DNA of 64,000 nt from Agrocybe praecox (taxonomy: Eukaryota > Basidiomycota > Agaricomycetes > Agaricales > Agrocybaceae): contig OZ024844.1 in NCBI GenBank assembly GCA_964017145.1, positions 434,001 to 498,000 on the forward strand. The letters run 5' to 3'. Below the pieces are notes generated by a model that had not been told where the DNA came from, ran no database searches, and saw nothing but the letters and a program-made list of their open reading frames with translations. Within the stretch, counting starts at the first letter, position 1; every line of letters starts with the position of its first letter. A program made the translations under genes and the position numbers. Shown here in pieces: positions 34,101-43,949 of the stretch.

Positions 34101-34764
34101 TGGCTTCCTTGGTATATTCAATGATGTCTTTCCGAGTATATCGAGTTTCCTCTTTTTCGGCATCATAATATTTGAGGATAGTGGCCTGCAATTGAACCCA
34201 GCTGGGTGTCTGAAATTCCGGTGTTGATTGGATGAAGTCTCTTACTTTTTCAGAACAATATTCTAAAATGCCCACACATTTGTCACTGTCAGTCACCACA
34301 TTGTGTAGTTCTATTAAGCGATTGTAATGTTTAATGAATCGGCTGACTTCTGAATATTTTCCTTTAAATGTCTCCGGAGATCCTTTTACACCTCGTAGGG
34401 GTAGAGTCAGTAGTGGATTAGGGATAGTACGAATGGGAAGGGGAGATGAATTGTTAGGTGGTAAGGTTGTCATTGGAATAGGTGTGTTGTTTTCTGTGCT
34501 TAAATCAATTATCATGGGAAAATCTAGAAGGTTACTGGTAGAGATGTGAGAATCTGAAGTGAAAGAGGAGTGAGTGAGCTCTGTTGAACTGGCTGAATCT
34601 TCAATGCCAAGTGTAGTGAAAGATATAGCAGGGCTATAGGAATCAAAGGTATGTGAAGGAAATTCGTGAGTAGGAGTAGAAGGTTCGGATATGATTGAAT
34701 CTATAAAGTCTTCTTCTTCGTCTGAGGAGATGTTGATGGGGTTCCTGTATTCTTCGGAAATCAT
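27988..34764 (-). CDS. gag: Gypsy gag-protease with ~1250-residue C-terminal extension
   Basis: 2258 codons from ATG 34764. The gag domain (about 115-300) includes FKGKYSEVSRFIKHYNRL. A basic/acidic linker follows, then a zinc knuckle CFGCFDPNHRLGEC near 490 (C-x2-C-x4-H-x4-C). The aspartic protease has AVIDTGSQLNVV near 850 and LLLGRPW near 925. After about residue 1000 comes an extension not typical of gag. It contains MYKLRVINRNTEQF, later YKVRLLNDKGHDAREHF, and two blocks ending QPLFRLPHVERLMTIAD and RPIYRFPAVEAMLATA, which suggests an internal duplication. No known domain recognised in it. Fully open, consistent with a recent element. It may be cleaved by its own protease. Confidence 0.9.
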   Translation of the reverse strand: MISEEYRNPINISSDEEEDFIDSIISEPSTPTHEFPSHTFDSYSPAISFTTLGIEDSASSTELTHSSFTSDSHISTSNLLDFPMIIDLSTENNTPIPMTTLPPNNSSPLPIRTIPNPLLTLPLRGVKGSPETFKGKYSEVSRFIKHYNRLIELHNVVTDSDKCVGILEYCSEKVRDFIQSTPEFQTPSWVQLQATILKYYDAEKEETRYTRKDIIEYTKEARNRSMKTMGNWKKYYREYLAQANFLKNRSELTDTEYHGYFLFGVPKKIKKDLEERLRVQNTDFDTTKPWPIDKIARVAEEYFKRGKFSAKWLQGTIFDSEDDSEDSELETSSESEDSSSDSDSEYRKRRKRSSHKKKRKSDKRRGKAVPLLRASQSEDERTRKIIAPPEEIEGLITQLNSMSISDPKYGPTYYKVMQLDKLGIASQCIMRKPMTEVYMAPANTTYTSPADAYSRNAPLRLPTTYPNNIPLGGSPSNVERAAAATRVPNDYRCFGCFDPNHRLGECPKMRGYVQQGLITYDRDTRKFYMNGGQPLYRRQDENLSDTVLRLSNTINRAPANQVNFLSLATPSEPTLASEVQSFYIQHENDFYDDYSDDEEYVPAWEQYERSERNLNLFAQLPTTDSDSDEEQTYATYPVERGVKKSRQTRKENQNVPTKPTKRTFDGVWPPPRTSNHPRKSKEESPSLKSLQPEAPKIAMDRTNIQDPIPVDARKVRFPEDITMKNETQDKAPKASQRKLESQTFTEEEKVKPSPRQSEISSQISTREIVNEILDTRIPISVRYLIGSSPELSRTMKEMMKVKNPTKIIQEVAALGSAVFSNHLVPEIEQKNEEFLIKLNLTYNGRPLTAVIDTGSQLNVVNKEIAEAYFSLPVDLQLATYMQDANGGESKLEGLITQVPLKCGGLITHANIYVGPSSLPFELLLGRPWQKGNRITIDERSNGTYLIFKDATSFEPKFEVKVIQEPIRDKAHQNYKQVGSITMATEKQKYNYKGEILELEEVFRITTETPKEEHLPQEIANIQSYYEKVDPSSMIQHSLNLSNELQEDLEARAQQMIGLKRKDISATMMVEMYQRTNETIDTTSKNGSVSEIAVPPQSFTLTKEVKVNIREQANMKEATTSNNEQMVARKKGGISQTLHQELKRTIQIPAKLRHIGKAGIGQHSDEEPACGKFPKNLEEKRASVSQEERIKEPVLTEKRPQKSQHLLPNNIQPIRTMYKLRVINRNTEQFAAAAITAGHVTRGLSASAAMPEFHVPLDLTTSRAHLVGVGKDEQSGYAYSEFALHGIQLSTAQGNQTLSTQGNAYLQFVISPQNQDAWEYFSKYLQDPRTIEGWEGPMAPTIQVRNSVPVTAEIDVLTQSRQQLLPGPESVPPGLTNIIKGLLQPDVSPAAQYHPQQSHALLTEHAALSIPPIEPQYASVTILVEDDDSVKDVVQQIIHELRGEQREDGAQNTTFDEVQVNGAPASRQFQVNFVRTTTTPKRIGPLTEEETFDRRKARMWMGTEDDRVFIIPHTPTIPEPIVPPLPLACTSKKSLSRSERWAARATEIYHQHAMKRYDPSLLLGYGPVFVEETDDEISYGYHIYLTPRPATYSTQQCYIGFGNADVKHASLEIIHVPPTSTFDELIAGLTDEDMDFVDDLRSTLRLGKYYAVNWEIPLEVMRDNEGISRDEHDQPLFRLPHVERLMTIADILIREEMYEEAADLPQPIVPTAVVSEWSDIDEDLVASDSDESVTSDISTDSRCPSDEEFITRAHSAPPLPYERASNSYNQRLLSLNNLTILEGRPTLPDDLESTSSMTSTSDSHSIALTDSRLPIFHMRGRHGKLGILSYGPYERPENNATLYALSTPAEIPHIYKVRLLNDKGHDAREHFEYAGDTELTGAGTFMDLPIPYAEGSTDSRPFPLNYNDFIQQLTQHLEGVSPYQDGVTLSEDLMGRKWEMGHDSKGRPIYRFPAVEAMLATAVHVIQGPYLRRTTPFRVFTDEEITKLASASWVVNNRDMEDDLLDICPPRFPRLKVYFDPSEPRDENDEYDDFFYSGSLQRREAFRLMRMRRIFEEPLQSLAQSTYELLAIQAWPTYRYVSKPNETIDWSLLTYPLDFDDIFDTTPQRLFDGVSVGRESPNPWIHHLHYLLMCRRQLNQLIQYIEVFLNSLGFEKGLRSLMEYRTYSTDIEFDHSNMMEPFEVKYLVASYDFFLREGLFGIAGDLLRISVMPYPHALDLAVVMGSIINAIAPPLDIVDLEDENDEEYFANQDAAMLLF

Positions 34765-34821
34765 ATACTATTCACAAAGCACAAAGTAAAATTTTACCAC
34801 CCTCGCGGTGGGCTCCAATTA

Positions 34822-36045
34822 TGTCAACGTGAAAAAGGTTTTCACTTGGGTTTACCGGAACTGAGGTGTTCGGGATATTCCAATTGGTTCAACAGTAAAA
34901 TTTACCGAGGTGCTGTAATGTGATGTAGTAAGATGATATGTGAGTAACTAAAAAGAAAGATATGAATGTGAGTAGAGTGCTGAGACTATAATAGAAATGA
35001 AAAGAAAATAGATCAAAATCTGGATGATAAAACTTATTGTAGCTTTATCACTCTTGACCTTACGTGCCTTAACCTAGTGATACTCGAAGTATCTTTGTTA
35101 TAATCAGAATCTGGATGATAAGGCTTATCGATGCTTATCACTTCTGAGTTATCGTTGATTGTTGACTATCAATCTTCTGTGCAAATCAGAATCTGGATGA
35201 CAAGAATGCTTATCACTTCTGAGATGCGGTAATCGTTAAACGTACTTCTTCTTGGCAGAAATTCAGAATCTGGATGACAAGAATGCTTGTCACTTCTGGG
35301 GTATAGTAGACGTCGTAGGTATCTCTTCTTGGCAGAAAGTAGCTCGTGGCAGAAAGTAACTCGTGGCAGAAGGTAACTCTTGGCAGAAGGTAACTCTTGG
35401 CAGACAGTAGCTCGTGGCAGAAAGTAACTCGTGGCAGAAGGTAACTCTTGGCAGAAGGTAACTCTTGGCAGACAGTAGCTCGTGGCAGAAAGTAACTCGT
35501 GGCAGAAGGTAACTCGTGGGAGAAATCAGAATCAGAATCTGGATGTTAAGACTTATCGATGCCTAACACTTCTGAATTACTTAGAGAATAATAGTACTTG
35601 AGAGTCTTATTGAAAGGAAGTTGTAAAGCAGTAAAGTTATGGGGAAAAGGTAGAATGATTATTCTTCTTTCTAATCTACTACATATTTATACTGTTTTTC
35701 TATCCTACATCATAGTTCATGTTTCATGTTTAATAAGTGTAAATCATAATGCCTTAGTAATACATTAGTAATGCATTAGTAATGGTATCCATAAGTGTTA
35801 CTGATACGTGTTTTATATGGCTGTGTTACATGTTTCATAATGTTCCCGCGATTTATTAACCACGTGTTTCATATTTGTCACGTGTTTCATGTTCATCATG
35901 TGTTTCATAATGTGTGTCTATTTATAAGTTTATGTTGCCTTGGAAGCGATAGGCTCTATCTGAATATTTGGGCTTGGTGTATTCTTCCTTCTCAACAATC
36001 TTCTGTGATCATGTTTTTGACAACAAACAGGATCTAATGCTGACA
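34822..36045 (-). repeat. 5' LTR of the Gypsy element
   Basis: 1224 bp, matches 21537-22760 wherever compared. Its transcripts would run leftward. Followed on the outside by ACGT (36046-36049). Confidence 0.93.
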
Positions 36046-36184
36046 ACGTCAACTACCATTACTTGCATAAATACCTTGCTAAAATTCTAACACACAGCAG
36101 GAAATTCTACGCCTCTTTCCCGCTTTTTGCTACCTCAACTTACTCAACTGCTCTTCCCTTGCCTCGTCCTACCCCACACTTACC

Positions 36185-38426
36185 ATGTCTGAAAATAACA
36201 ACAACAAAAGTAAGCTCACCATTCTATTCTCCTCACTTACACAACTGACGAAGTATTATAGAAAATAAATCTCAATCGAATGCCGACCCTAGGAATGGTA
36301 AGCTGCCATTTTTTTCTTTCAGATATATACATTGTTTATGTTCTTTAGGTACTAATGGGCAAGAAGCTCCACCCATCATGAATTATTCCGATATGATGGA
36401 ACCGAACCCGACCGACCTGCGCACTCCGGAGCCTGGAGCAACCTACTATTGGGTTTTCACTGTCGTTGGCATTATTCATAACCCACGGTATGTTTTTCTT
36501 TTTTCTTTTTTCGGTTTTTCTTTCTTCTTACGATTGCCAATGCCACCTTATGTAGACAACTTGCGCGCATCTGTCTCGTCAGTCACGCCGCTATCTCAAT
36601 GTGCCGCTTTGATAATTGGCGTAGTGCCAAACTTTACTACTCCTGCAACTACCATTTGGGGCACGTTCGCCTTACTCCTGCTGTCCCTGGCATGAGGAGG
36701 GATCCTATCTCTGTTCCCGAGACCCCTGCTTGCCCAGCCCCTCCTCCCGATGAATTATTGCCTGCCAACTCATCTGTTCAGCAACAAGTCGTTCAGCCCA
36801 CTTCTTCGGTTCGTCAGCATTCTAACCGCTCTGTCCCTCTTGGCCCTCTTTCGAACAAACAATCAACGCCCAAATCATTTGGTCTACAAGCAAATGACAA
36901 AACCAAGCTCCCTATTCCTCCTGATTCAGCCCCCATGGTTGTCTCCTCTACAATTCCTTCTGCTTCAACCGCTGCGAGACGTAAGGCTCGCGTTATTGTC
37001 ACCAATGGCTCGGACATCGATTCCGACATCCCAGACGACACCTACATTATTTGCCTAGGAGGTACAGGGCCTAAACAGTGGTCAAGGACTCCAAAAACCC
37101 CCAACAATTCAGTGGATCGCACCATTTCCGTCACCTCAGCAAAGAAGCGGGACTGTTACTCAATTATCTCACCACAAGCTCGAACCGGCACTCTGGCGAA
37201 AAGCTTAACAGGCTGTGGATCTAAGTACAGCGCCAGCCAGACGACCCTTGCAAGTCCAAAACTTGCCAAAGTGCCCACCCCTGCCAGCAGCAAATTCGCC
37301 ACCATGCCGAATTTGCTGGGTGTCACTCCCAAGAGCGCTTCTTCGACTGTCCGAGTCCCCAACTTAATGCCCGCTTCGGCTCCCCCTAGTTCAACATCTG
37401 AAACGATGTCCACGGATGCTGCTGTGCGAAAATATCGCAGCAGAGTCCTTGAGGCTCTTGATAAACTCAGCACCCTTGACCTTTCCATTTCGAAGAACCT
37501 CACTTCCAAGACTAAAGTTATCCGCGATCGTAAGGGTGCTTCGTCTTCTCTCCCGAACAACTCAGGTAAGTGTTTCTTCTATTTTTTGCACTACGTTACA
37601 TTTGGCTAATGACATACTGGCAGCATCGCCAATCGACGTATTTTCCTCAAACTCTACTCAGGCTCAGCCCTCGCCAATTGGTCCAGCGTCTGCATCCCCC
37701 TTTGTTCCGACACTCACCCCCGGTTTCCGCATCAAATCCGTCTATTCCCCCCTCTACGAAGACGATCCGTATACTTGAAGCGAAGAAGAGATCGACCCCA
37801 TAGAATTCGAGGAGCAACCTACCTTGAAATCGAAGAAGAGACGCGCTCATGACTGCGTCGACGTTGAAGATGAGCCTGCGGGGCAAGTAAAACGCAGAGC
37901 AACGAGCACGAGTCCGGAAGATAAGGATTCACGCCACAAAGGAAAGCAGAAACTCCCCGCACGTCCTGTCGAGCACGACAAAATTGATCCACCGATGCAG
38001 ATCCCACCCCCGACCATGCTACCTCCTAGGACACCCATACCCTTCAACCCCATTTCCTCGCACGCTGCAATGTCCTATGCATTGAGTCACCCAGACTCTA
38101 CCCTCGCTCCCGACTATACCTTTGCGTCCTATATCACGACCGCACCCTTTGCACCCCCAACGTACACATACTCGTCCAACGAAGGGTCTGTATCCCTCAC
38201 TGTCGGGTCTTCATCCACGGTTTTGGCTGCCACTCCCTCTACAGACGTAGGTGCTGGATCTTCCACTGCGACCATTAGCGGACCTCAAGCTGCTCCAGAG
38301 ATCCCAGTAGTAGAAGTCATGGATAGTGATGAAGAGATGGACAAAGCACTCGCTGAGCTCGAACGTTTGGATAGGGAGTTGTTGGCTGGTTTTGTCACCT
38401 TAGGAGACAATGATATGCAGCTATGA
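36185..38426 (+). pseudogene. Viroplasmin-like (RNase H1 N-terminal-like) protein, in-frame TGA
   Basis: Exons 36185-36209, 36262-36297, 36349-36487, 36556-37565 and 37624-38426, all phases consistent. The N-terminus is Asn/Ser-rich. The domain is split by a phase-2 intron: GATYYWVFTVVGIIHNPR, then SMCRFDNWRSAKLYYSCNYH and GHVRLTP, a divergent YYVV..G..VGI / W..A..YY...Y..G.VR pattern. A long Ser/Thr/Pro-rich tail follows, then KSKKRRAHD and an acidic end VVEVMDSDEEMDKALAELE. TGA at 37776-37778 (DDPYT*SEEEIDPIEF) stops translation after 454 codons; the remaining 216 stay open in the same frame, so the lesion is recent. No intron that would skip it keeps the frame. It is the partner of the divergent gene 18925-21269, as the left-edge pair is. 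Confidence 0.65.
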
Positions 38427-38735
38427 TGATTTATGGGTCCCCTCTATGCATCCTTCTTCACCTTTTGTCCCACTTGCCCGCCCCTCATTGTTGTCACTTC
38501 TTTCTTTCTTTCTTGGCACGAACCACCTCACCCCCACTCATGATTATATATGCTCTTATGTCGTACCTACCGGAGGCATAGTTTTTTACATTGTATCTTG
38601 GCTCGAATACATTGTTTTCTCCCCCTCTCTTTATGGTAATATTTATTGAGAACAATAAGTTGCAGTTAAATAAGTCTAATTGGAAGTGGTGCAGAGGTGC
38701 ATGTATCTAACATGCCAGTCTTAGTAGTCGCTGGT
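38427..38735. other. 3' flank of viroplasmin-like gene
   Basis: CT-rich stretch and AT-rich end, no ORF. It lies between two convergent genes and probably holds both polyadenylation regions. Confidence 0.5.
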
Positions 38736-38739
38736 ACTA

Positions 38740-39081
38740 CTCCTCATCATCTTGTATTTCCTTTTCTCTTTTCTTCTTAATACAATACTCCCAACATTTG
38801 ACTTTGAGTGCCATGCGGTTCCTTTCACGATATTTTGCTTGCATGATGCGATGTCGTTCCTTTCTCGCCTCGTTTTCTTCTGATGCCTCGATTTTTTTTT
38901 TTACTTTGAGTGCATAGGTAAGTGCCACGTAAAGAATAAAACTGAATACTCACCCCCAAGCTTGGAGACGAGCCGTTTCTCTCTCCTTTTCCATATTTCT
39001 AGGGAGTGTAGTATGGGTGTCTGCATTTAAATAAAATCTGAACTTGACTTACTTATAATAGTACTCCTTGCGCCTGCTCAT
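38740..39081 (-). CDS. Small highly charged coding fragment
   Basis: Possible exons 39081-39053 (MSRRKEYYYK), 38998-38954 (NMEKERETARLQAW) and one ending at the TAG near 38739-38741. The last carries KKKIEASEENEARKERHR and QAKYRERNRM. The YY.KN.E..R..AR and YRERNR words resemble the Lys/Arg/Glu-rich helical segments common in small agaricomycete proteins of unknown function. The second junction does not close in frame unless the 11-A run (about 38890-38901) is one base different, so either the splice model or the homopolymer is wrong, or the gene is decayed. No function proposed. Confidence 0.35.
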
Positions 39082-39678
39082 GTTTTGACTTTGTAGCATA
39101 TGTAGACAAATTTTGTATTAGTTCGTTGAGAAGTATGAAGGAATGTATTTAACGTGCGGGCTTCGGACATGCAGCTAGTTCCTAAGTTCCTAAAATAGAT
39201 CGCGTCCAATTTACGACCAAGTAAAGATAAAGGGGTTGCCAAAGTCATATTACTGGTATTTTGTCGCCGTAAGAAAGCCATTGAAGCTCTAAACAGATAT
39301 ATATCCTCCATATGTAGCAGTATTTTACCAGAAATTTTATGCCCATGAATGTCGAATAAATGTTTGGGTTGGAAGATTGATTAGCAGCAAGTGAGGAAGT
39401 GCGACTAACAGCAAAATTCATTCATCGATTTTTAAACATTACTCTCGACATCTCATGGCCTCAAAAATATATGGGATGCAAGACTAATAGGTAGGACCGA
39501 CCTCAAGAAGAATCCCCGTTGGTATTTACTTACAACAGGCAAACATATTAACATTTTGAATGTTGTATTATGTACGAAATCACCTCGCTACTAATTTGAT
39601 CATGCTCGATACAAAGGGCAAAAAAAAAACAACTATATTTGACAGGGTACACAGCGATCTAATTACTCTATAATTACA
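39082..39678. other. No gene recognised
   Basis: AT-rich, with no conserved ORF and no repeat shared with the rest of the window. It is the 3' flank of the TET/JBP gene. Confidence 0.5.
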
Positions 39679-41243
39679 TCACTCGCATCTATTGTGAAGG
39701 ATAGGTAACAGATTCAGTCCGTGAGCCCAACGTTCTGTATTGCGTGCGTCCTGTTGGTCTCGTTCCTCAGATGATAGCCCAGCGTAGTATTCCCGAGCCT
39801 TCTTAAAACCGTATTCAACCCAGCAAAAAAGACTGCCGGCGCTGTATTGAGTAAAGGAATAGCAGCGCTCATGGGGTTGGATGGTCGTATTGGAGTGCGA
39901 AATAACAGCTGAGGGAAGAAGAATGGTGGAGCCGGGGGGAAATTCAATAACAAGATGGCACTCCCAGAGTATGAGATGCCCGCCTTTGGTGTGATCAAAG
40001 CTGCCGAACGAGGTGATGGCGCACCAACCATAGGGAAGGTTGCCGAAGTCTTTGTGTTTGAAGCAAACAGTCTGGGGGCCAAAATTGTAGCTGTATGCGG
40101 AGAACAAGGCGCCGTCAAATACACGTTCCAAATCAGGGGAGTTGGCGTGCAATTTGCCCAGCTTCTCTGCGTAGTGTTGATGTAGGAGTGGGGCCCAGGT
40201 TGCAATGGCAGCTAGAAGAGAATTAATAACAAAGAACTTGCATGGGTGCACAAATTACGCACCTGTGACAAATCCCGCCAATCTTCTAAAAACCCGCATC
40301 TCATTCAACTCCTTCAAGACCTCCTCGTTGGATCCAGTGTGGCATAGGTTAGAAGGCTGCCCCTGTCCACCTCTATGGGATACCCCGCAACTCAAAGCCA
40401 CAAAATTCCCGTGGCGGGGTATCTTCGTGTTCACCTTGGGTTTTGGAACACGACAGCGGTGACGCTTCTGTTCCAATGCATTGGCAGCCTCTTTCTGCAT
40501 TTGGATCCAAGTTGGATCGTCGGGCCGTCCTGCAAGCAGTGCTACCATACGGCGCGTTTTGTCAACGACAGGCATTGCTTTTCTAGTAGAGAAATGTTAG
40601 ATAGACGTTCATTATAGGGGGATGTAAATAATTACACGCCGTCCCATTTCTGGACAGTGAAATGCAATGTCTCAATGACGTGCTGTAGCGTAGGCGTCTG
40701 GGTTGACCTCAATCCATCGTCTTTGACGCCCCCCAGGTCCAATTCGCAAGGTACTGGTTCAGCTGGGTGAATGTAATGTTCTATCGTCTCCTCTCTGACT
40801 TTATAGTAGGCATAGGGTGCATTTTTTTTCTCCTCAGTTCTTCTCTTCTTCCTATTAGCCTTGCTATGCTCCCTATTGCGTTGGCGCTTTCCACTTTTGC
40901 CTGGGTTTTTGGAAAGCAGACTAGCAGGTTCGTTGTAACTGGGGTGAGGGCATGTTCCTGAGGTGGCGGATGATTCCCCAAAGGAGATGTACGAGCTGGT
41001 GAGTGAGGGGGGTTCCATTCTAATTAATATGGGGTCTGAAGAAGGCGATATTTTAGTCAATGGAGGCGGCGGTGAAAGCCCAAGTTCAGGTGGGTCATTG
41101 TCGTCTGCACTGGATGAGGCTGAGGAAAGAGGGGAAAGACTGAAGAGGTCGGGTTGGATTTTGTTGCGATCCTGGAGGGACGCGGTGTCAGCAAGAAGGC
41201 AAAGAAAGCTGAAGTCGGGGTTGGCGGCCATGATGATGGCCAT
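39679..41243 (-). CDS. TET/JBP-type 2-oxoglutarate/Fe(II) dioxygenase
   Basis: Exons 41243-40636, 40582-40263 and 40211-39679; the introns (53 and 51 bp) join in frame, giving 486 residues with no lesion. Residues 1-200 are disordered with a basic stretch (GKSGKRQRNREHSKANRKKR), possibly a nuclear signal. The catalytic part follows: VALLAGRPDDPTW, HGNFVALSCGVSHRGGQ, SYNFGPQTVCFKHKDFGN with the iron-binding H-x-D (about H362, D364), GWCAITSFGSFDHTKGGH, EFPPGSTILLPSAVISHSN with the distal His near 415, and ERCYSFTQY with the 2-oxoglutarate Arg near 425. This is the lineage-expanded fungal TET/JBP family, whose characterised members oxidise 5-methylcytosine in DNA. It starts 288 bp from, and is divergent to, the KDZ transposase, the pairing reported for these families. 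It is the only cargo gene of the element without a visible lesion. Confidence 0.9.
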
Positions 41244-41531
41244 AGCGAAGCAGGATGTGGGTCGTTCAGGTGTCCAAGGGGGTATCCCGTGTCTGATAGC
41301 AGCTATGAGAGGTTACCGGGCTCGATCACCATGCTCAAAAACTGCGTTGGACGCGTGATACTTGGAGGGAAAGGATGCACAGAGGGAGGAGGAATGAAAA
41401 GCAGAATATTTTTAGTATTTCCACAAAGAATTCAGAATCATGTGACCTACCAAAGCACTCTGTGACGTATTGCGTGTTAATTTAGAACCTTGGCCTTGCC
41501 ATCTGTTTTCTCCAACTTATTTAATAACCCT
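41244..41531. promoter_or_regulatory. Shared divergent promoter region of TET/JBP and KDZ genes
   Basis: 288 bp between the two start codons, no ORF in common. No clear TATA box; a TTATTTAATAA sequence lies just upstream of the KDZ ATG. Joint regulation is inferred from the layout. Confidence 0.45.
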
Positions 41532-42236
41532 ATGTCTAATACAAGACCGAAGAAAAAACGACAACCCAATAGCGTTTATTGAGACCCCACCCCCGTTTTT
41601 GACGAATACACCATCATCCATGCAAGCAAAGGTCGCTTAAGAAGAGTTGGAAACAAAAATACCTTCCTCACTGCTCCAAAAATACGAGTGCAACAAATAG
41701 CTTCGGGTCAATGGGAGTCGACTGCTTCATGGGTGCCTCAAGATGATGAGCAGTATGCATTGGATCCATCGGGTGAACTGTATGAAGAAGCCTTGGAGCA
41801 GGACGTAATGGCGCTGCTACCTGCAGTGGCTGAAAAGGAGAAAAAGCCCAGGAAACGAAGTCAGGTGGAGGTAAGGTTTATAGAAGTTATTGAACTAAAA
41901 TATGATGCTTACTTGTAAACTTCTGAATTTCTCCTTGACAGAAAAGACCCCATGTTACCTGGACGAACCAATATCATCAGACTTATCTAGATGAACTTGT
42001 CTGATGGGATGGCCGAGGCGATTTCACTTTGGGCAAGTCCTGTCCCGATTGCCTTGCCCGCAAAGTGGAGGTTCCAGGGCCTTGTGAATACCGCTGTGAC
42101 TCATGTATAATTCCTGATCTTACTTGTGCCTCGTGCTGCATAAGGCGACACCGAAATTCTCCCTTCCATATCATCAAGGTACGCAGTGCATTTATTGCTT
42201 CAACTAAATCTTTTGTCAGGGCAACACTAAGATCAG

Positions 42237-42265
42237 TGTGACAAGGCCACCAACAAAGACAAAGC

Positions 42266-42301
<36 letters not shown>

Positions 42302-42682
42302 TGAAGAGAGAGAGAGACACTCAATGGTTCTAAGAGATCACACCAATGATAGTGGATATCCTAAGAGATTGAAGCTGGGGCTACAGCTACATACATGTCC
42401 AGTATATATACCCTACAGCTATTCTAGAATATTCCTCCATGACATCATAGAAAGGAATGATGAGTAAGGCAATGACATCATAAAGAAAGTAAAAGAATGA
42501 TGTAGAATGATGTAGAATGGATGAGGCTATGCTCATGGGTAATTAAAGTGATAAGTATCTAATCAAATGATAATCAAGAGATAATCAAAGATATGAAACA
42601 GATAAGATATCTACACATCTACAAAAAGGAAAAATGCGAAATAAATATAGAAAAATAAGGAAAAATAGGGGAAACCCTGACA
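42237..42682. repeat. LTR-like insertion with GA microsatellite in a KDZ intron
   Basis: 446 bp from TGTGACAAGG to CCCTGACA, with a GA run at about 42266-42320. It enlarges the intron between exons 2 and 3 to 523 bp against 50-70 bp for the others. Reverse complemented it starts TGTCAGGG, a common LTR-style start. No clear target duplication, so the boundaries are provisional. Confidence 0.45.
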
Positions 42683-43949
42683 TCTTTCTAACATGGCGTA
42701 GAGATGGACAGAAAACCGCTTCGTCAACGCTACGCTGGAGTAGCTTGGGCTCAAAATACAGCTAAATCACTCCAGCATGTATTGCGACAACCCAATTCTG
42801 TGCCATTCCCGCCTCCTTGTCCTCCACACCAACAGCATTCACAAAATAAATGTTCAATATTGTGGATGTACCCGCTCTATTCCCTCATATCTGCAACTCC
42901 TTCGACATCGATTTTTTCCCGCAACACAACTCAATATGAAAATGTGCGCCACATTCGAGCTTTTAGACCAACTTCACAAATATTCTCTTACCACCAAATC
43001 ATTGACCTACGACTTCTATCGCGGCCTGGAAATAATGACTGATAACACAGGTCTGAATAGACCAAGATCTCGATACCGTGCCCTGCTCCGTATGTCGATG
43101 CAGTGGCGCCACCTCAAAATGTTGAAGCGAGCTGGACGTGCTTACGACCCATCTGGTGCCAGCGGGACGCAAGAGGGTGAGCTTGCCGTTTTATGCCCCT
43201 CTTGTCCGCGACCTGGGGTGAACTTACCTATTGGGTGGGAGAACGCTCCCAATAATTCAAAGTGAGTTCCTTCTGATTTCTGTACAGAAAAGTACTCTAC
43301 AACGCTCTCATTTCAGGTACCTCTACATGGCTATCCTCTGCATGGACGCGAATTTTAGGCTGAAGAATCAACTTGTATCAAACTATTCACAAGACCCAGG
43401 TTTCGGAATCAGGTGGGCATATATGGTTCCTAGGTTACCATACGAAACCTACGTTTTGAGTCGAGCAGATGATGAAGATGTATGTGATAACCCCTCTCTT
43501 CTTCTCGTGTGTATTTAATTCTGACCTTCCAATTCCTGGTAGATCAGTACGTGCGTCGGCTTCCAGGCGTTAGCCAAAGCAAACACCAAGTTCTCCCGGG
43601 GCCTTCGGTACACAGGAGTGAATATGACCGTCTGCGGACGATCAGAAATGATCATGCCTGTTGGAGTGGGGAATCTTCATAAAGGAAAAAGGTACGTAAC
43701 TTTTACGTTTGAATTCCTCTATTACTTATTGAAACCTCCTCCAGATACACGAACATGGACTACGTATTCGGCTCTGCATTGCAAAACGTCCTCGTTCCTC
43801 TGGTGCTTATTAGCTATGACATCGCATGCCAGTGGTTTATCAATCTGTTCAAGAGGATTGATTCTCATTGGCCCAATCACATTAAACCTACGGCCCAGAT
43901 GAACATTAAGCCAGCAATTCCCAAGCTCCACGAACCAATGCACCACGCC

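Larger units (their letters stand above)
21537..36045 (-). mobile_element. Young Ty3/Gypsy LTR retrotransposon, 14.5 kb, three ORFs
   Basis: LTRs 34822-36045 (5') and 21537-22760 (3'), both 1224 bp with TGTCA...TGACA ends. Every stretch I compared is identical, including an 80-codon chance frame in each. Target duplication ACGT on both sides (21533-21536 and 36046-36049), 4 bp rather than the usual 5. Just inside the 5' LTR lies TGGAGCCCACCGCG (about 34803-34817 on the complement), a primer-binding-site-like TGG sequence whose tRNA I cannot name. No clean polypurine tract beside the 3' LTR. Order: gag-protease with a long extension, pol overlapping it in another frame, then an extra ORF. It sits between the starts of two divergent cargo genes of the giant element. 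Confidence 0.92.

Noticed and set aside
22510..36037. Identical 80-codon frames at 22510-22752 and 35795-36037
   Set aside because: They are the same piece of the two LTRs, not genes; used only as evidence of LTR identity.
37735..37800. An intron removing the TGA at 37776
   Set aside because: Possible donors (GTATAC, GTCTAT) and the acceptor near 37801 do not restore the frame, so an in-frame stop is the better reading.
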